Below are positions 42,610 to 52,171 of a DNA stretch of 64,000 nt, piece by piece. Positions within the stretch are counted from its first letter, which is position 1. The number at the start of each line of letters is the position of its first letter. The DNA comes from an uncultured Lachnospiraceae bacterium (GTDB lineage: Bacteria > Bacillota > Clostridia > Lachnospirales > Lachnospiraceae). The notes below the pieces were generated by a model. It was not told where the DNA came from. It made no database searches and saw only the letters and a program-made list of their open reading frames with translations. Made by a program: the position numbers and the translations under genes. The stretch is from NCBI GenBank assembly GCA_947652925.1, contig CANTEW010000001.1:108406-172405 (forward strand), written 5' to 3'.

Positions 42610-43153
42610 TTGGAATTTTACCCGGATATCCGGCGTGCCGTCTGCTGTGCCCATCTTCTCCGTGAACTGACTGAGATTGAGGAAAATCATCCTGAGCAGA
42701 AGTGAGCATCTGCATTTAAAGACCTTTTACTGGAAATGAAAAAGGTTAAGGATAAAAGTAAAGATTCTCTAAGCTATTGTCACCATCATAAGTTCGATAA
42801 GAAGTATGATGAACTTATCGAACTGGCCAGGAAAAAAAATCCGCTCCCTTAAACCATGGGCGGAAGAAAAAGAAAAAATCCTTGCTCTGGTAGAACAGCT
42901 TGCAGAATACAAGGCATCAGTCTGCCTTTTTATCCATAACTTTACAGTTTCGTTTGATAATAACCAGGCGGAGCGCAATCTTCGGATGATATAGGTCAAA
43001 ACGATAGTATCCGCTTGCTTCCAAACGAAAGAATGTGTCAGAAATCATCTAAAAATAATGTCCTATGTTGGTACGGCACACCAACAGGGATGCAATACTT
43101 ACGAAGCAATCAAAAATGCAATCGCACGTCACCCTAATCTCATTTTTAAATAA
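42610..43153 (+). pseudogene. IS66-family transposase relic
   Basis: The C-terminal half of an IS66 transposase is readable: FYPDIRRAVCCAHLLREL, DLLLEMKKVKDKSK, SYCHHHKFDKKYDEL, then in another frame YKASVCLFIHNFTVSFDNNQAERNLRM and IMSYVGTAHQQG. It is broken by a TGA after HPEQK, a frameshift near an A-run at ~42835, and a TAG at ~42992. The N-terminal half, TnpB and inverted repeats are not seen. Confidence 0.8.
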
Positions 43154-43450
43154 GGGTAGTACTGAATAGTCACACTATGTTTTCTAAATAAAAATTTAGG
43201 ACACGATATTAGCATTTGACACATTTATATATATCTTAATGACGCTTTGCATTGCATGTTCAATTATAACAAAAAAAAACATTTTAAAAAAATCTTTCAA
43301 TATTTCTTCCAGTGATATGTAACTCTCTGTGATAGATATCTTTTAGCATCTTCATGTAATTTGACTCTCTACACATATGGATATAAGTTTTTTATCTATC
43401 AAATATAAAACTCAAACTCGCCCACACCATTTTGGTGTGCTTAACTTTGT

Positions 43451-44957
43451 AAAATCAATACTTTAGCCCATAAAAAACATAAACCACTTGCATGAGATAT
43501 AATTGAATTGTCTAAAAACAATCACACAGCAAGGAAATTTATGCCATGTCAAGTATACCACATAATGCTGAAAACGGAAATGAGATTTCCAATTCTGTCA
43601 CGAATTTTATGAAAGGGTTCCAAATTCGGATAACTTCTTTATCAAATATAATGCCAGAAAAGTGAAAGGAATCCCAGTATATCGAAGCGTTTCGATACCT
43701 GTTCTGTCTCATTTCTCGAATCGAAACATGTATATGCAAAGGAAAGCGGGTGTATTTGACGTTTCATTTTGTAAAAATACGGTTTATCGTTTCCTCAATA
43801 ATTCCAGGATTAATTGGCTTCGTTTTACAACACTGCTTTCCACCCGTATTATCAATGTCTTCATGAAGCCGCTTGCAGATGAAAAACACAAGGGTATCTT
43901 CACTATAGATGGATAGTCTGTTTGACCGTTCCCGTTCAAAGAAAACAGAATTTCTGGCGAAAGTCTTTGACCACTGCCCTATGAAATACAAGAACGGTTA
44001 CTGCATGCTGACCCTTGGATGGTCCGACGGGAACTCTTTTGTTCCAGTTAACCACTGTCTGCTGTCAGCAGCCGATGATAAAAATCTACTTTGCGAAGCT
44101 GCGGACTTCGATAGACGTTCTCTTGCTGGGAAAAGACGGAAACAATCCAGGAGAAAAACAACAGAAGTTATAATCGATTTGGTCGAAACGGCTCAGTTAT
44201 CAGGAGTGTCTGCAAAATATATGCTGTTCGACAGTTGGGCTTCATCACCGAAGACCATTACTGCCTTAAAAACAAACTGCGGATTGGATACGATTACAAT
44301 GATTAAGAAGAGCAGCAAGATCAAATACGATTACCTGGATGGCAAATACAATATCAAAGAAATCTACAGACAGTGCAAAAACGCAGAGGACGCCCCAAGC
44401 ATCTGCTTTCCGTTGATATAACCGTTGGTGACAAAACAATTCCAGCAAAAATTGTCTGTGTCCGGAATAAAAGCAAGAAAAAGGACTGGCTTGCCATTAT
44501 CTGCACGGATATGACCATTTCGGAAGGAGAAATCATCCGTATTTATAGAAAACGCTGGGACATTGAGGTGTTTTCAAAGCATGCAAATCGTATCTGCATC
44601 TGGTAAAGGAATGCAGGAGTCTCTCCTATGATACATTAACCGCCCATGTATCCATTGCTTTTGCACAATATATGATGCTATCTGTTGTGCAGCGGTGTGA
44701 TACCGATGACAAAACAATCTTTGAACTGTATTTCCGCCTTATGGACGAACTGGATGATATCACATTCAGCCAATCCATGAGGATTATTATATACGCACTC
44801 ATGAAATCTGATATGGACTACTTCTATATCACTGAGCAGCAGCTGGAAGAATTTACATCCAACTTTGTTCAGAGACTGCCAAAGTACATGCAGAAAACAT
44901 TGGAGAGCGGTTCCATAGCTGTCTGATTACTATTTTGTAAGCTAAAGTATTGATTTT
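43451..44957 (+). mobile_element. Decayed IS4-like insertion sequence
   Basis: A perfect 17-bp inverted repeat (AAAATCAATACTTTAGC at 43451-43467; GCTAAAGTATTGATTTT at 44941-44957) encloses a 1.5-kb unit holding one broken transposase gene. I see no clear target duplication. The transposase coding region is described separately. The element is inactive. Confidence 0.75.
43548..44926 (+). pseudogene. Transposase of the decayed IS4-like element
   Basis: Frames that together make one DDE transposase: GIPVYRSVSIPVLSHF and NTVYRFLNNSRINWLRFTTLL, then SLFDRSRSKKTEFLAKVFDH (catalytic region), LTLGWSDGNSFVPVNHCLLS, YMLFDSWASSPKTI, VRNKSKKKDWLAIICTD and YRKRWDIEVFSK. It is interrupted by a TGA at ~43655, an in-frame TAG at ~43914, a shift near 44380 and another near 44580. 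The type is widespread in clostridia. Confidence 0.8.
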
Positions 44958-45134
44958 TCATAGTGCAATTTTCTTTTTTAATGTGGAAAGTTTGAGTATA
45001 AAATTTCTATGTTTTCTATGTATATATTCCTATTCACCAGCCGTATTATACCACCCCTTCACTCCGTTTACAAGCAAATTTCAAAAGGCATCATGACAAA
45101 CACATGAATATTTCTATTCTTCAAATTTTTGCAT

Positions 45135-45505
45135 TTACTGTTTTTTAAATTCCAGCATTTCTTCTAAGCATTTGATTGGTGACAGGCTTATTACAAATCG
45201 TTTTTCCTCATTGATAATTCCTTCTTTGTCAGTTCCATCATCTTCAATATACTTAAACTCCGCTTTCGGATGATATTCAAATTCTATGCAAATACTTTAT
45301 CTATAGCTGCATCTGCGTCTTCACGAAATGTCACATCTAGATGCCAATGCATGATCTCTATACTCCAGTGACCTCTTACCGCTCGGCTTAAGGTTTCTAT
45401 GTCCCCTTTCAGGCTGCTGATGTAGTATCGGTATCCAATCGTTTTTCCCCATTCTTTTCTATGCTTTTCAGCCCTTTCCAGTCTCTTTTCTGTTCCAGCC
45501 ACCAA
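45135..45505 (-). pseudogene. ISAs1-family transposase C-terminal relic
   Basis: The reverse strand encodes RYYISSLKGDIETLSRAVRGHWSIE and MHWHLDVTFREDADA, diagnostic of ISAs1-type DDE transposases, then after a TAG NLNIIRKRSLSILKMMEL and, one frame on, KRFVISLSPIKCLEEML. At least one stop and one frameshift are present, and the N-terminal two-thirds are absent. Confidence 0.8.
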
Positions 45506-45649
45506 TATCTTCCGTCTGGTAATAGTTCCGCGTTTCTATCTGGCTGTGAGCTTTTTCTAAACGGAGGCGACCCAGAAAACATCCTGTACTGTCACACAAT
45601 CCGGTCCCTGTGCAGGAAATTGCCCAAAACCCGGATCACCCCTGGAAAC

Positions 45650-45973
45650 CATCGTACTTGCGGAGGGAGCCAAAGGCCCGATTTACGCGGAACGTAAATT
45701 TATCCGCTGCTTCTCCTGCCGGAAAGACCAGAACCGTAATCATGTGGAGCCGAGTGATGGAGTATGGCTTTATCTGAGAAGATATGCGGATAAAGAAATA
45801 AAATATTTTACTCCCAATGTACCGCCAGATTCCCCAGTACAGGAGCTGGACAGGGCAGCTACCCTAAGATGGCCCATTAAGTAGTGCTTTGAAGAATGCA
45901 AAAACAATCAGGAGATGGGACATTATGAATGCCACAGTTACAGGGATGGAACTGCCACATGCTGTTTGTAATA
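45650..45973 (+). pseudogene. IS701-like transposase relic
   Basis: About 105 codons from the C-terminal half are readable: AKGPIYAERKFIRCF, DGVWLYLRRYADKEIKYF, APD-type stretch VPPDSPVQELDRAATLRWPIK, a TAG, then CFEECKNNQEMGHYECHSYRDG. This corresponds to the RWPIEQCFEEGK..GLDHYE..SW motif of IS701-family transposases. No inverted repeats or N-terminal half are visible. Confidence 0.65.
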
Positions 45974-46090
45974 ATCTCCAACCTGTTTACCACACAGGTA
46001 CGGGATATTCTAAAAAAATCAATACCATTGAAAATGCCAATAGTATTAAAATCAATACATGAAATTGTACAAAATAAAGATGTAAATATA

Positions 46091-47691
46091 CTGGACAGTC
46101 AAAAGTTCTCATAAAAAAATAAAAAGATAACATCCCAGACAGATGTGTGTTATGGTTAAGTTGTCCAATCAAAAACCAACACACCCCGGAATGCTATCCT
46201 ATTTTATAAGGATAACATAGATCCCGGCAGATGGGAAGTGCCTATGCTCAAGTTTATAAAAGATATCTTGTTATGTTTCCGTACCTGTTTTTCCAGGAAA
46301 GCCTCTTTTGGCTGGTTTGTGACTATCATAGTAGGTTTTATGGTCCGTTCCGATATGCTCGGCATCACTTCCGTGATCCGTGACCTTGCCCTCAAGCCCG
46401 CACTCTACAACAGCATGGAGCATTTCTTCCGTGCAGACTCCTGGGAGTGGGAGGACATCTTTATCGCATGGGCCAGGACCCTCTCCAGCCATGCGCCCCT
46501 AAAACGGATAGCTGGCCGGGCCGTCCTGGTCGGTGATGGGGTCAAACGGGCTTCTGACGGGAGATATATGCCTTGTACCAAAAAGATGGTACAGGAGTCG
46601 GAGAGTGCCTCCAAGCCTTCTTTTATCCATGGGCACCTCTGGGGTGCTGTCGGCATATCGATCGGGAATGCCTCCAAGATCTTCTGCCTGCCGTTGTCCA
46701 TCCAGATCCATGAGGGGGATGGGGTCATCAGCGGCTGGCTCGGGGATGAGTCTGTCTCCCATGTGGTGCAGATGCTCCGTGACGGTTTTCGTGCCGCACG
46801 GTACATCGGGATGTCCCTTTTTGTCCTGGATCGTTATTTCCTGACTAAGCCCATGCTCATGGAATGGGAGGCGTGCTCTGCACAGGCCCCAGGCCTGCTC
46901 CATGTCATCACGCGGGCAAAAAGGAACTGTACTGCTTATGAAGGGCCCGGGCCGTACAAGGGACGGGGTCGCCGCCCTGTCCATGGGCCTTCGGTCCATC
47001 TGCAGGATCTTTTTGTGACAGATAGCCAGTCTTTCCAGAGTGCACGGCTGCAGATCTATGGGGTCGTAAGGGATGTCCACTTCCTTTCCAGGACATATCT
47101 GTGGGGTCAGGGGCTGTACCAGCCCCTGCAGTTTGTCCTTGTAGAGTATGGGCAGACACAGGCCATCCTGGCATGTACGGATCTGTCCATGCCTGCGGGA
47201 GATATCATCGAGGCATATGCCTGCCGCTTTAAGATCGAGACCATGTTCCGGGAGATGAAACAGCAGCTCGGGGGCTTTTGTTACCATTTCTGGTCACATG
47301 CGGTCCCCAGGCTGGACCGTTACCGCAGGAAAGGCAGCGCCGACCCGCTCGCACAGGTAACGGACAGCCGCCTGCAGCAGCGGATCATAAAGACCCTCAA
47401 AGCTACGGAAGGATATGTGATGTTCAGCAGTATCGCCATGGGCATCATCCAGCTCCTGTGCCTGGAGTGCCAGGGTGATATCCAGGTGTCGGATCTCCGG
47501 TATCTGCGCACACCATCCCATAAGGTCATGTCGGAAGCCAGTATGATGGAGTATCTGAGACGAAATTTATTCCGTTTTATGGGCCAACAGGGTGATCTGA
47601 CCATAACAAAAACAATTTTTAGCAAGCAGGTCTCCCTTGAAACAGAGGATATCGACCGGTTTATTAGTTGAGAGAACTTTTAACTGTCCAG
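46091..47691 (+). mobile_element. Complete IS4-superfamily insertion sequence with 8-bp target duplication
   Basis: A 1601-bp element with terminal inverted repeats CTGGACAGTCAAAAGTTCTC and its inverted counterpart (one mismatch). It is flanked on both sides by TAAATATA (46083-46090 and 47692-47699), an 8-bp target-site duplication. One intact transposase fills it. Intact ends, duplication and frame point to recent insertion. Confidence 0.9.
46244..47671 (+). CDS. Transposase, IS4-type YREK signature
   Basis: A 475-aa DDE transposase. The first Asp is in VLVGDGVKRAS (~90), the second in FVLDRYFLTKP (~195), and the Glu is in the motif YACRFKIETMFREMKQ, which fits Y-2-R-3-E-6-K of the IS4 family exactly. 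The frame is uninterrupted. An ATG at 46244 is preferred to the GTG at 46238 on context. It is the only gene in the element. Confidence 0.88.
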   Translation: MLKFIKDILLCFRTCFSRKASFGWFVTIIVGFMVRSDMLGITSVIRDLALKPALYNSMEHFFRADSWEWEDIFIAWARTLSSHAPLKRIAGRAVLVGDGVKRASDGRYMPCTKKMVQESESASKPSFIHGHLWGAVGISIGNASKIFCLPLSIQIHEGDGVISGWLGDESVSHVVQMLRDGFRAARYIGMSLFVLDRYFLTKPMLMEWEACSAQAPGLLHVITRAKRNCTAYEGPGPYKGRGRRPVHGPSVHLQDLFVTDSQSFQSARLQIYGVVRDVHFLSRTYLWGQGLYQPLQFVLVEYGQTQAILACTDLSMPAGDIIEAYACRFKIETMFREMKQQLGGFCYHFWSHAVPRLDRYRRKGSADPLAQVTDSRLQQRIIKTLKATEGYVMFSSIAMGIIQLLCLECQGDIQVSDLRYLRTPSHKVMSEASMMEYLRRNLFRFMGQQGDLTITKTIFSKQVSLETEDIDRFIS

Positions 47692-47834
47692 TAAATATAA
47701 AAGCAATTGTATATTATCATATACGCAGGAACCTCTGTGCATATTTATCGCACCGTAAGACTGCACTTTTAAGAAGTTCGCTACAGTATTTAGTGTATAA
47801 AAGACCTCCCCAACAAGATCCATATAGTAAAACT

Positions 47835-48691
47835 TTATACACCCACAACGACCGTACCGCTGTCACTCACGATAGACAGACTCTTCTGCCCCTTACCGAT
47901 GCTCCCCTGTCTGCATCCGTCTGTATAGACCGCAGGACCGTCATGCGGAAAGTCCACTGTCACATCGTCCGATCCGCTGGATATCTCATAAGCCAGATCA
48001 TCTGGCGGCGCCGCGTAAGATACTGTTATGTCTCCGGAACCCGTCTCTACGGACAGGGACTCATGATCCTCCACATCCTTGATCCCCACTTCACCGGACT
48101 CTGTTGAGATGGCGGCTTCGCAAAACTCTACCCCTTTGAAGGTAACATATGCGGATCCTGTATGGATGTACGATCCCATGCAGGATCCATCTGTCATCTT
48201 GATATCACCTGAAACAGACCCTATCTCCGCATCCTCTATCCTCACACCGGACATAGACACATACCCAGCATCGTTATCCAAGGAAAGATCAGCGATATGG
48301 ACCGTTTCCAGCTCCATATCACCGGAACCATTGGTGATATCCAAGGAGACAGCATCCTCTTTCGGGATATAGAGCGTGATCTTACCTTCCCTGCCAAAAG
48401 AAAACCCCTCTGCCATATTTTTGCCGCAGCATGCTGCTGTATGAGCAGCTTATCATCCTCCTGCTGTACCTGCACGCTGTCCTTGTCTCCCACTTTTCCC
48501 TCATGCTCCACATGTATCCCATCATCACTGGAAGCCAGTACCCTAACATCCCAGGATGAGACATCCATGTCTATCTCTGCGATATCGTCCACTGAAAACA
48601 CTTCATCAGAACTCACATCTTCTCTTTTTCCACATCCGGATACACTGATCGCCACACCTAAGAAGATCACTGCCAGGAATCCTCTCTTCAT
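47835..48691 (-). pseudogene. DUF4097-type lipoprotein with frameshift
   Basis: The N-terminal frame (48691 to ~48430) has a lipoprotein signal ending VSGC (Cys ~20) and the start of a DUF4097 beta-repeat region. A frameshift near the GCAGCATGCTGCGGC stretch (~48425) moves the rest to another frame, 48416-47835, with repeated beta strands such as LDITNGSGDMELETV, IGSVSGDIKMTDG and SVETGSGDITVSY. Restoring one base would give a ~285-aa protein. It is directly downstream of the ABC permease gene, so it was probably the third gene of that operon. A sequencing error is possible. Confidence 0.75.
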
Positions 48692-48704
48692 CTCAAACCC
48701 TCCC

Positions 48705-49409
48705 CTACATCAGATCTTTTTTCTCCACATTATATATCGACAAAACAGCAAAACCGAAAGAGACCGCCGTCAGGACCACAGGAAACACTGCATTGTCCGC
48801 CATCGTAAAGTCGCCTATATTCGCCTGTGTGAGGAATATCAGCAAAAACGATGTGACGATCGTCGCTTTCGAAGATCTCATCGCCAACCCTACAAACAAG
48901 GCGATAAAGCTCATACTCACGACCACCACGGATCTTAACACCAGCTGGACGTAAAATCCTACGCTGCCCAGGTCAAAATCTATGGCAAATGAAGGCTCCA
49001 TAAATCTCCCCCCGATAAACACACTCACATAGATCAGCAGCTTCGTCAGAACAAGCGCTGCAAGACTGAAAGACCAGACTGCCAGCATCTGCGACGCCAA
49101 TATCTTCTGCCGTTTGATGGGGTAGGAAAACATCAGATGCATGGTCTTATCCCTGTATGCGCTGACGATGAAGGAGGCCAGCATGACCCCCGTATAGATA
49201 AGGAATGCCATATCTGTAAATAATCCGATCGGTGAAGAGATCACGTCCGTCCCCGGCGCTGCATCCAGCGTGCCGTCCGGGTCATTTGCGATCCCCAGGA
49301 ATTCCAGTGCAAAGATAAAGGCGGTGAGCAGCACCGCCAAAAGCAGAGCACTCCGGATATATCTCCCGATATCATTTTTCTTCCATTCAAGTCTGATCAG
49401 CTTTATCAT
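48705..49409 (-). CDS. ABC-2 type transporter permease
   Basis: A 234-aa membrane protein with about six hydrophobic segments, starting MIKLIRLEWKKNDIGRYI and containing FSYPIKRQKILASQML, typical of ABC-2 permeases such as those of lantibiotic-immunity or bacitracin-type exporters. Its ATG overlaps the stop of the ATPase gene (ATGA), so they are translationally coupled. The substrate is unknown. Confidence 0.85.
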   Translation of the reverse strand: MIKLIRLEWKKNDIGRYIRSALLLAVLLTAFIFALEFLGIANDPDGTLDAAPGTDVISSPIGLFTDMAFLIYTGVMLASFIVSAYRDKTMHLMFSYPIKRQKILASQMLAVWSFSLAALVLTKLLIYVSVFIGGRFMEPSFAIDFDLGSVGFYVQLVLRSVVVVSMSFIALFVGLAMRSSKATIVTSFLLIFLTQANIGDFTMADNAVFPVVLTAVSFGFAVLSIYNVEKKDLM

Positions 49410-50326
49410 CCTTTCTCCACCTCCGCCGTCATCTTTAGGAAATAATCTTCCAATGTCTCCGTATGTTCACCGATCGATATGATCCCTACATCATTCAGCA
49501 TCAGCTCTTTTGAGACCTTTTGCGTAGTGATCCCCCGTTCATAGATACGGATCTTCGAACTCCCGATGATCCTAAAATTACTCAGATGCAGCTTTTCAGC
49601 CAGTACATACGCCGCCCTCTTCGTATCTTCCACCACAAGTCCGATGTACGCTGTATCCATCTCTGCGATCTCCTCCATCGTGATCTCTTTCACCAGCTTC
49701 CCGCGGTGGATCATCCCGATCATATCCGCCATACTCTCGATCTCTGAGAGCAGATGGCTGGATATCATGAAGGTCATTCCATATTCCGTACAGAGCATCC
49801 TGAATAAATCCCTGATCTGTTTCATCCCGGCAGGATCCAGGCCGTTTGCCGGTTCATCAAAGATCACCAGCTCCGGCCTGCACAGGATCGCACGGGCGAT
49901 CCCCAGACGCTGCCTCATCCCCAGAGAATAACTTTTCACCCGCTTATCCGCCGCCCCAGTCAGATCCAGCATCTCCAGGACCTGCTCTACGCAGCCTTTC
50001 TTGTAGTACCCCATATATCCGCAGTGGAACTCAAGGTTCTCCTTTCCGCTCATATGCCCATAAAAAGTGGGAAATTCAATGATACTCCCCATGCGCTTTA
50101 ACACCTCATAGGAATCCGCCTCCAATGTTTTTCCAAAGAGCGTGATCACGCCGCCCGTCGGCTTCCAGAGGTTTGTGATCATCTTCATCACGGTAGTCTT
50201 CCCCGCCCCGTTCGGACCCAGAAATCCGTAGATCTCGCCCTTCTTTATATGGATATCCACATCCGATACCAACTCTTTCCCATCGATCGTTTTGCACAGA
50301 TGATCTGTCTGTAAGATATAAGACAT
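49406..50326 (-). CDS. ABC transporter ATP-binding protein (BcrA-like)
   Basis: A 306-aa ATPase: Walker A GPNGAGKTT (~38), Q-loop region, signature YSLGMRQRLGIARA (~135), Walker B LVIFDEPANGLDP (~158) and a switch His in ISSHLLSEIE. The ~80-residue C-terminal extension is characteristic of the BcrA/LanF group. Start 50326 has GGAGG 7 bp upstream. It is the first gene of an operon with the permease and the (frameshifted) DUF4097 lipoprotein. A role in resistance to envelope-active compounds is plausible by family only. Confidence 0.9.
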   Translation of the reverse strand: MSYILQTDHLCKTIDGKELVSDVDIHIKKGEIYGFLGPNGAGKTTVMKMITNLWKPTGGVITLFGKTLEADSYEVLKRMGSIIEFPTFYGHMSGKENLEFHCGYMGYYKKGCVEQVLEMLDLTGAADKRVKSYSLGMRQRLGIARAILCRPELVIFDEPANGLDPAGMKQIRDLFRMLCTEYGMTFMISSHLLSEIESMADMIGMIHRGKLVKEITMEEIAEMDTAYIGLVVEDTKRAAYVLAEKLHLSNFRIIGSSKIRIYERGITTQKVSKELMLNDVGIISIGEHTETLEDYFLKMTAEVEKG

Positions 50327-50455
50327 GTCTCTGCCTCCTTCCGTTTCTTTTATGGATACCATTATAGCAGATCAGATCTTCAAAACTCTTGACAGATCCT
50401 TACAAATTTCTTTCGATATCTTTCATGGAAGGTTTTCAAACACATTGTAAGAGAC

Positions 50456-50486
50456 AGCGGCACAGGAAAGGATATCCTGTGCTGCT
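50456..50486 (-). terminator. Hairpin after the flavodoxin gene
   Basis: GCGGCACAGGA pairs with TCCTGTGCTGC around a 7-nt loop, 10 bp beyond the flavodoxin stop. The following reverse-strand TGTCTCTT is only weakly T-rich. Confidence 0.6.
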
Positions 50487-50495
50487 CAGACGGGA

Positions 50496-51017
50496 TCATT
50501 TATCCAAACATCCCAAGATCGGTCTGATATATTTCTCATCTGAGATATCATAGGAGGCAGAGAGCATTTTTATCATCTCCTGCTCTGCCTCTGTCTTGTC
50601 CTTTTTGGCCTTGAGCATCTTTACAAACATCTTCATCATGAGCTTCGATGGGATCGGCATCTTTTCATAATCCAATCCGCCTGGACAGTAGAATAGACTC
50701 ACCCTTTTTGATACCGGCCCGCTAAAGATCTGTCCCAGAGCCCTCTCAATATCTGGACTATCTATGTGGCTGGCGCCAACACAAAACACGATCAGTCTCT
50801 TATCTCTCCATTTATCTATATTGCCTTTGAACCAGCTGAGCTTACTGATGCCGCCCGCACATGCCCAGCTCCCAAAAATGATCGTCCCGTATGTCGTCAG
50901 ATCTTTCTTCTTCGCCGCTGCTAACTCCAGGATATCAGCCCCTGCCGCTCCTGCTATCCATTGGGCATACTGCTTTGTAAATCCTGTCTGCGAATTATAG
51001 ATCACTATTGTTCTCAT
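50496..51017 (-). CDS. Flavodoxin-domain protein
   Basis: A 173-aa protein with a flavodoxin fold. The FMN phosphate loop is YNSQTGFTKQYAQW (~6-19) and a second cofactor region is FGSWACAGGISKL (~50). It resembles HemG-like/flavodoxin-domain proteins of gut Firmicutes, with a Lys-rich C-terminal third. Start 51017 (MRTIVIYNSQTG) is chosen because it places the phosphate loop at the usual distance; GGGGGAG lies 10 bp upstream. Redox partner unknown. Confidence 0.82.
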   Translation of the reverse strand: MRTIVIYNSQTGFTKQYAQWIAGAAGADILELAAAKKKDLTTYGTIIFGSWACAGGISKLSWFKGNIDKWRDKRLIVFCVGASHIDSPDIERALGQIFSGPVSKRVSLFYCPGGLDYEKMPIPSKLMMKMFVKMLKAKKDKTEAEQEMIKMLSASYDISDEKYIRPILGCLDK

Positions 51018-51118
51018 CTGCTTTGGACTCCCCCTTAAAATATCGACCATGATCACTTGGGCTTTTAAGATCCCATATTCCCAAATATGACCCTATTATC
51101 AAAGAAAAAACATTTCTA

Positions 51119-51330
51119 TTGTATCAACAAGCTGACTTCTGTAATAAAGTGTGCCGGATATTTTGTCATTCTGCAAGGCGGAAGAATGAGGCGTAGCGGT
51201 GGCTACGGCGATCAACGGTGCTATGTGCCAGTGGCACATGTTCAGCACGGACCGGAACGAAGTGCAGACCAACGCGGCAGATGGCAAAATAAGCGGTACA
51301 ATTGATACAGAAGTCAACTTGTCGATACAC
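51119..51330. mobile_element. 212-bp MITE related to the IS630 copy (copy 2)
   Basis: Terminal inverted repeats TTGTATCAACAAGCTGACTTCTGT and ACAGAAGTCAACTTGTCGATACAC, flanked by TA at 51117-51118 and 51331-51332. It aligns with copy 1 except for about 50 extra bp in the middle (CGGTGCTATGTGCCAGTGG...GTGCAGAC). No coding capacity. The remaining intergenic DNA 51333-51827 shows no gene or motif I can support. Confidence 0.85.
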
Positions 51331-51827
51331 TATGGTCCTTTGATCTATATGCTCTGTACGGACATCTTGGTCACATATACACATTATAGGAATAGATCAC
51401 CTAATATGCCGATCAAAAGACACGGACAGACAGAACATACACCTACATTTCTATTATCAGACATCTATCCCACTCCTACGTCCCCCTGAACTTTCCCTCT
51501 TCAAAAGATATTTTAGACCGATCAAATCCATCCTGCACCGCTGCATCTAAAACATATATCGCTTCACATTTACCTGAAAATATGTTATCGTTGTAGTCAA
51601 GATATCATTTCATTTAATTTTATCAGATATCGTCCGATATATAATATACGTACTAAATCCTAAAGATCAAAAGGGTATTTTTGTGCTGTCTTGGATACAG
51701 GCTGATCACCACAGATGGATGAGCTATAGAAATGGATCATGTAAAACCCTCTGATCTTTTGGCATGAGCAGAATGTTAAAATACAACATTCCAGTATATA
51801 TCATTACCAGACTTAGATACTGCCTTA

Positions 51828-52062
51828 GAGCGTGTTTGAAAGCCTCAAATATCGTTAGATCATAGAAAATTTACAGATATGTAGATGCGTACATTCCAAA
51901 AACAGCGTATTAAGGGGTCCGGGTGAGATCCGCGATCCCCGGTGCTTTTGGTACTTTTCTCGTAGAAAAACACATAGAAAAGAGTTGAGCAGCCATAGAT
52001 CATATCAAATGTTTGTGGAATTTAAACTATTTATAGAACTTTTTGGAAGTTCAAACACACTC
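51828..52062. mobile_element. GC-hairpin MITE, copy C
   Basis: GAGCGTGTTTGAA at the left and TTCAAACACACTC at the right form 13-bp inverted repeats (one mismatch), next to TA on both sides (51826-51827, 52063-52064). The centre GGGGTCCGGGTGAGATCC..GATCCCCGG folds strongly. It carries a 35-bp extra segment (TACTTTTCTCGTAGAAAA...) absent from copy B. It lies upstream of the flagellar locus. Confidence 0.8.
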
Positions 52063-52171
52063 TAACATAATATCTCGTTACAAGATTTATACATATTTTG
52101 GACCAAAATGATGGGCACAATAAATCATAGATAATGATCAGATAAATATCAAAGAAAGGAAAACAGATAGC

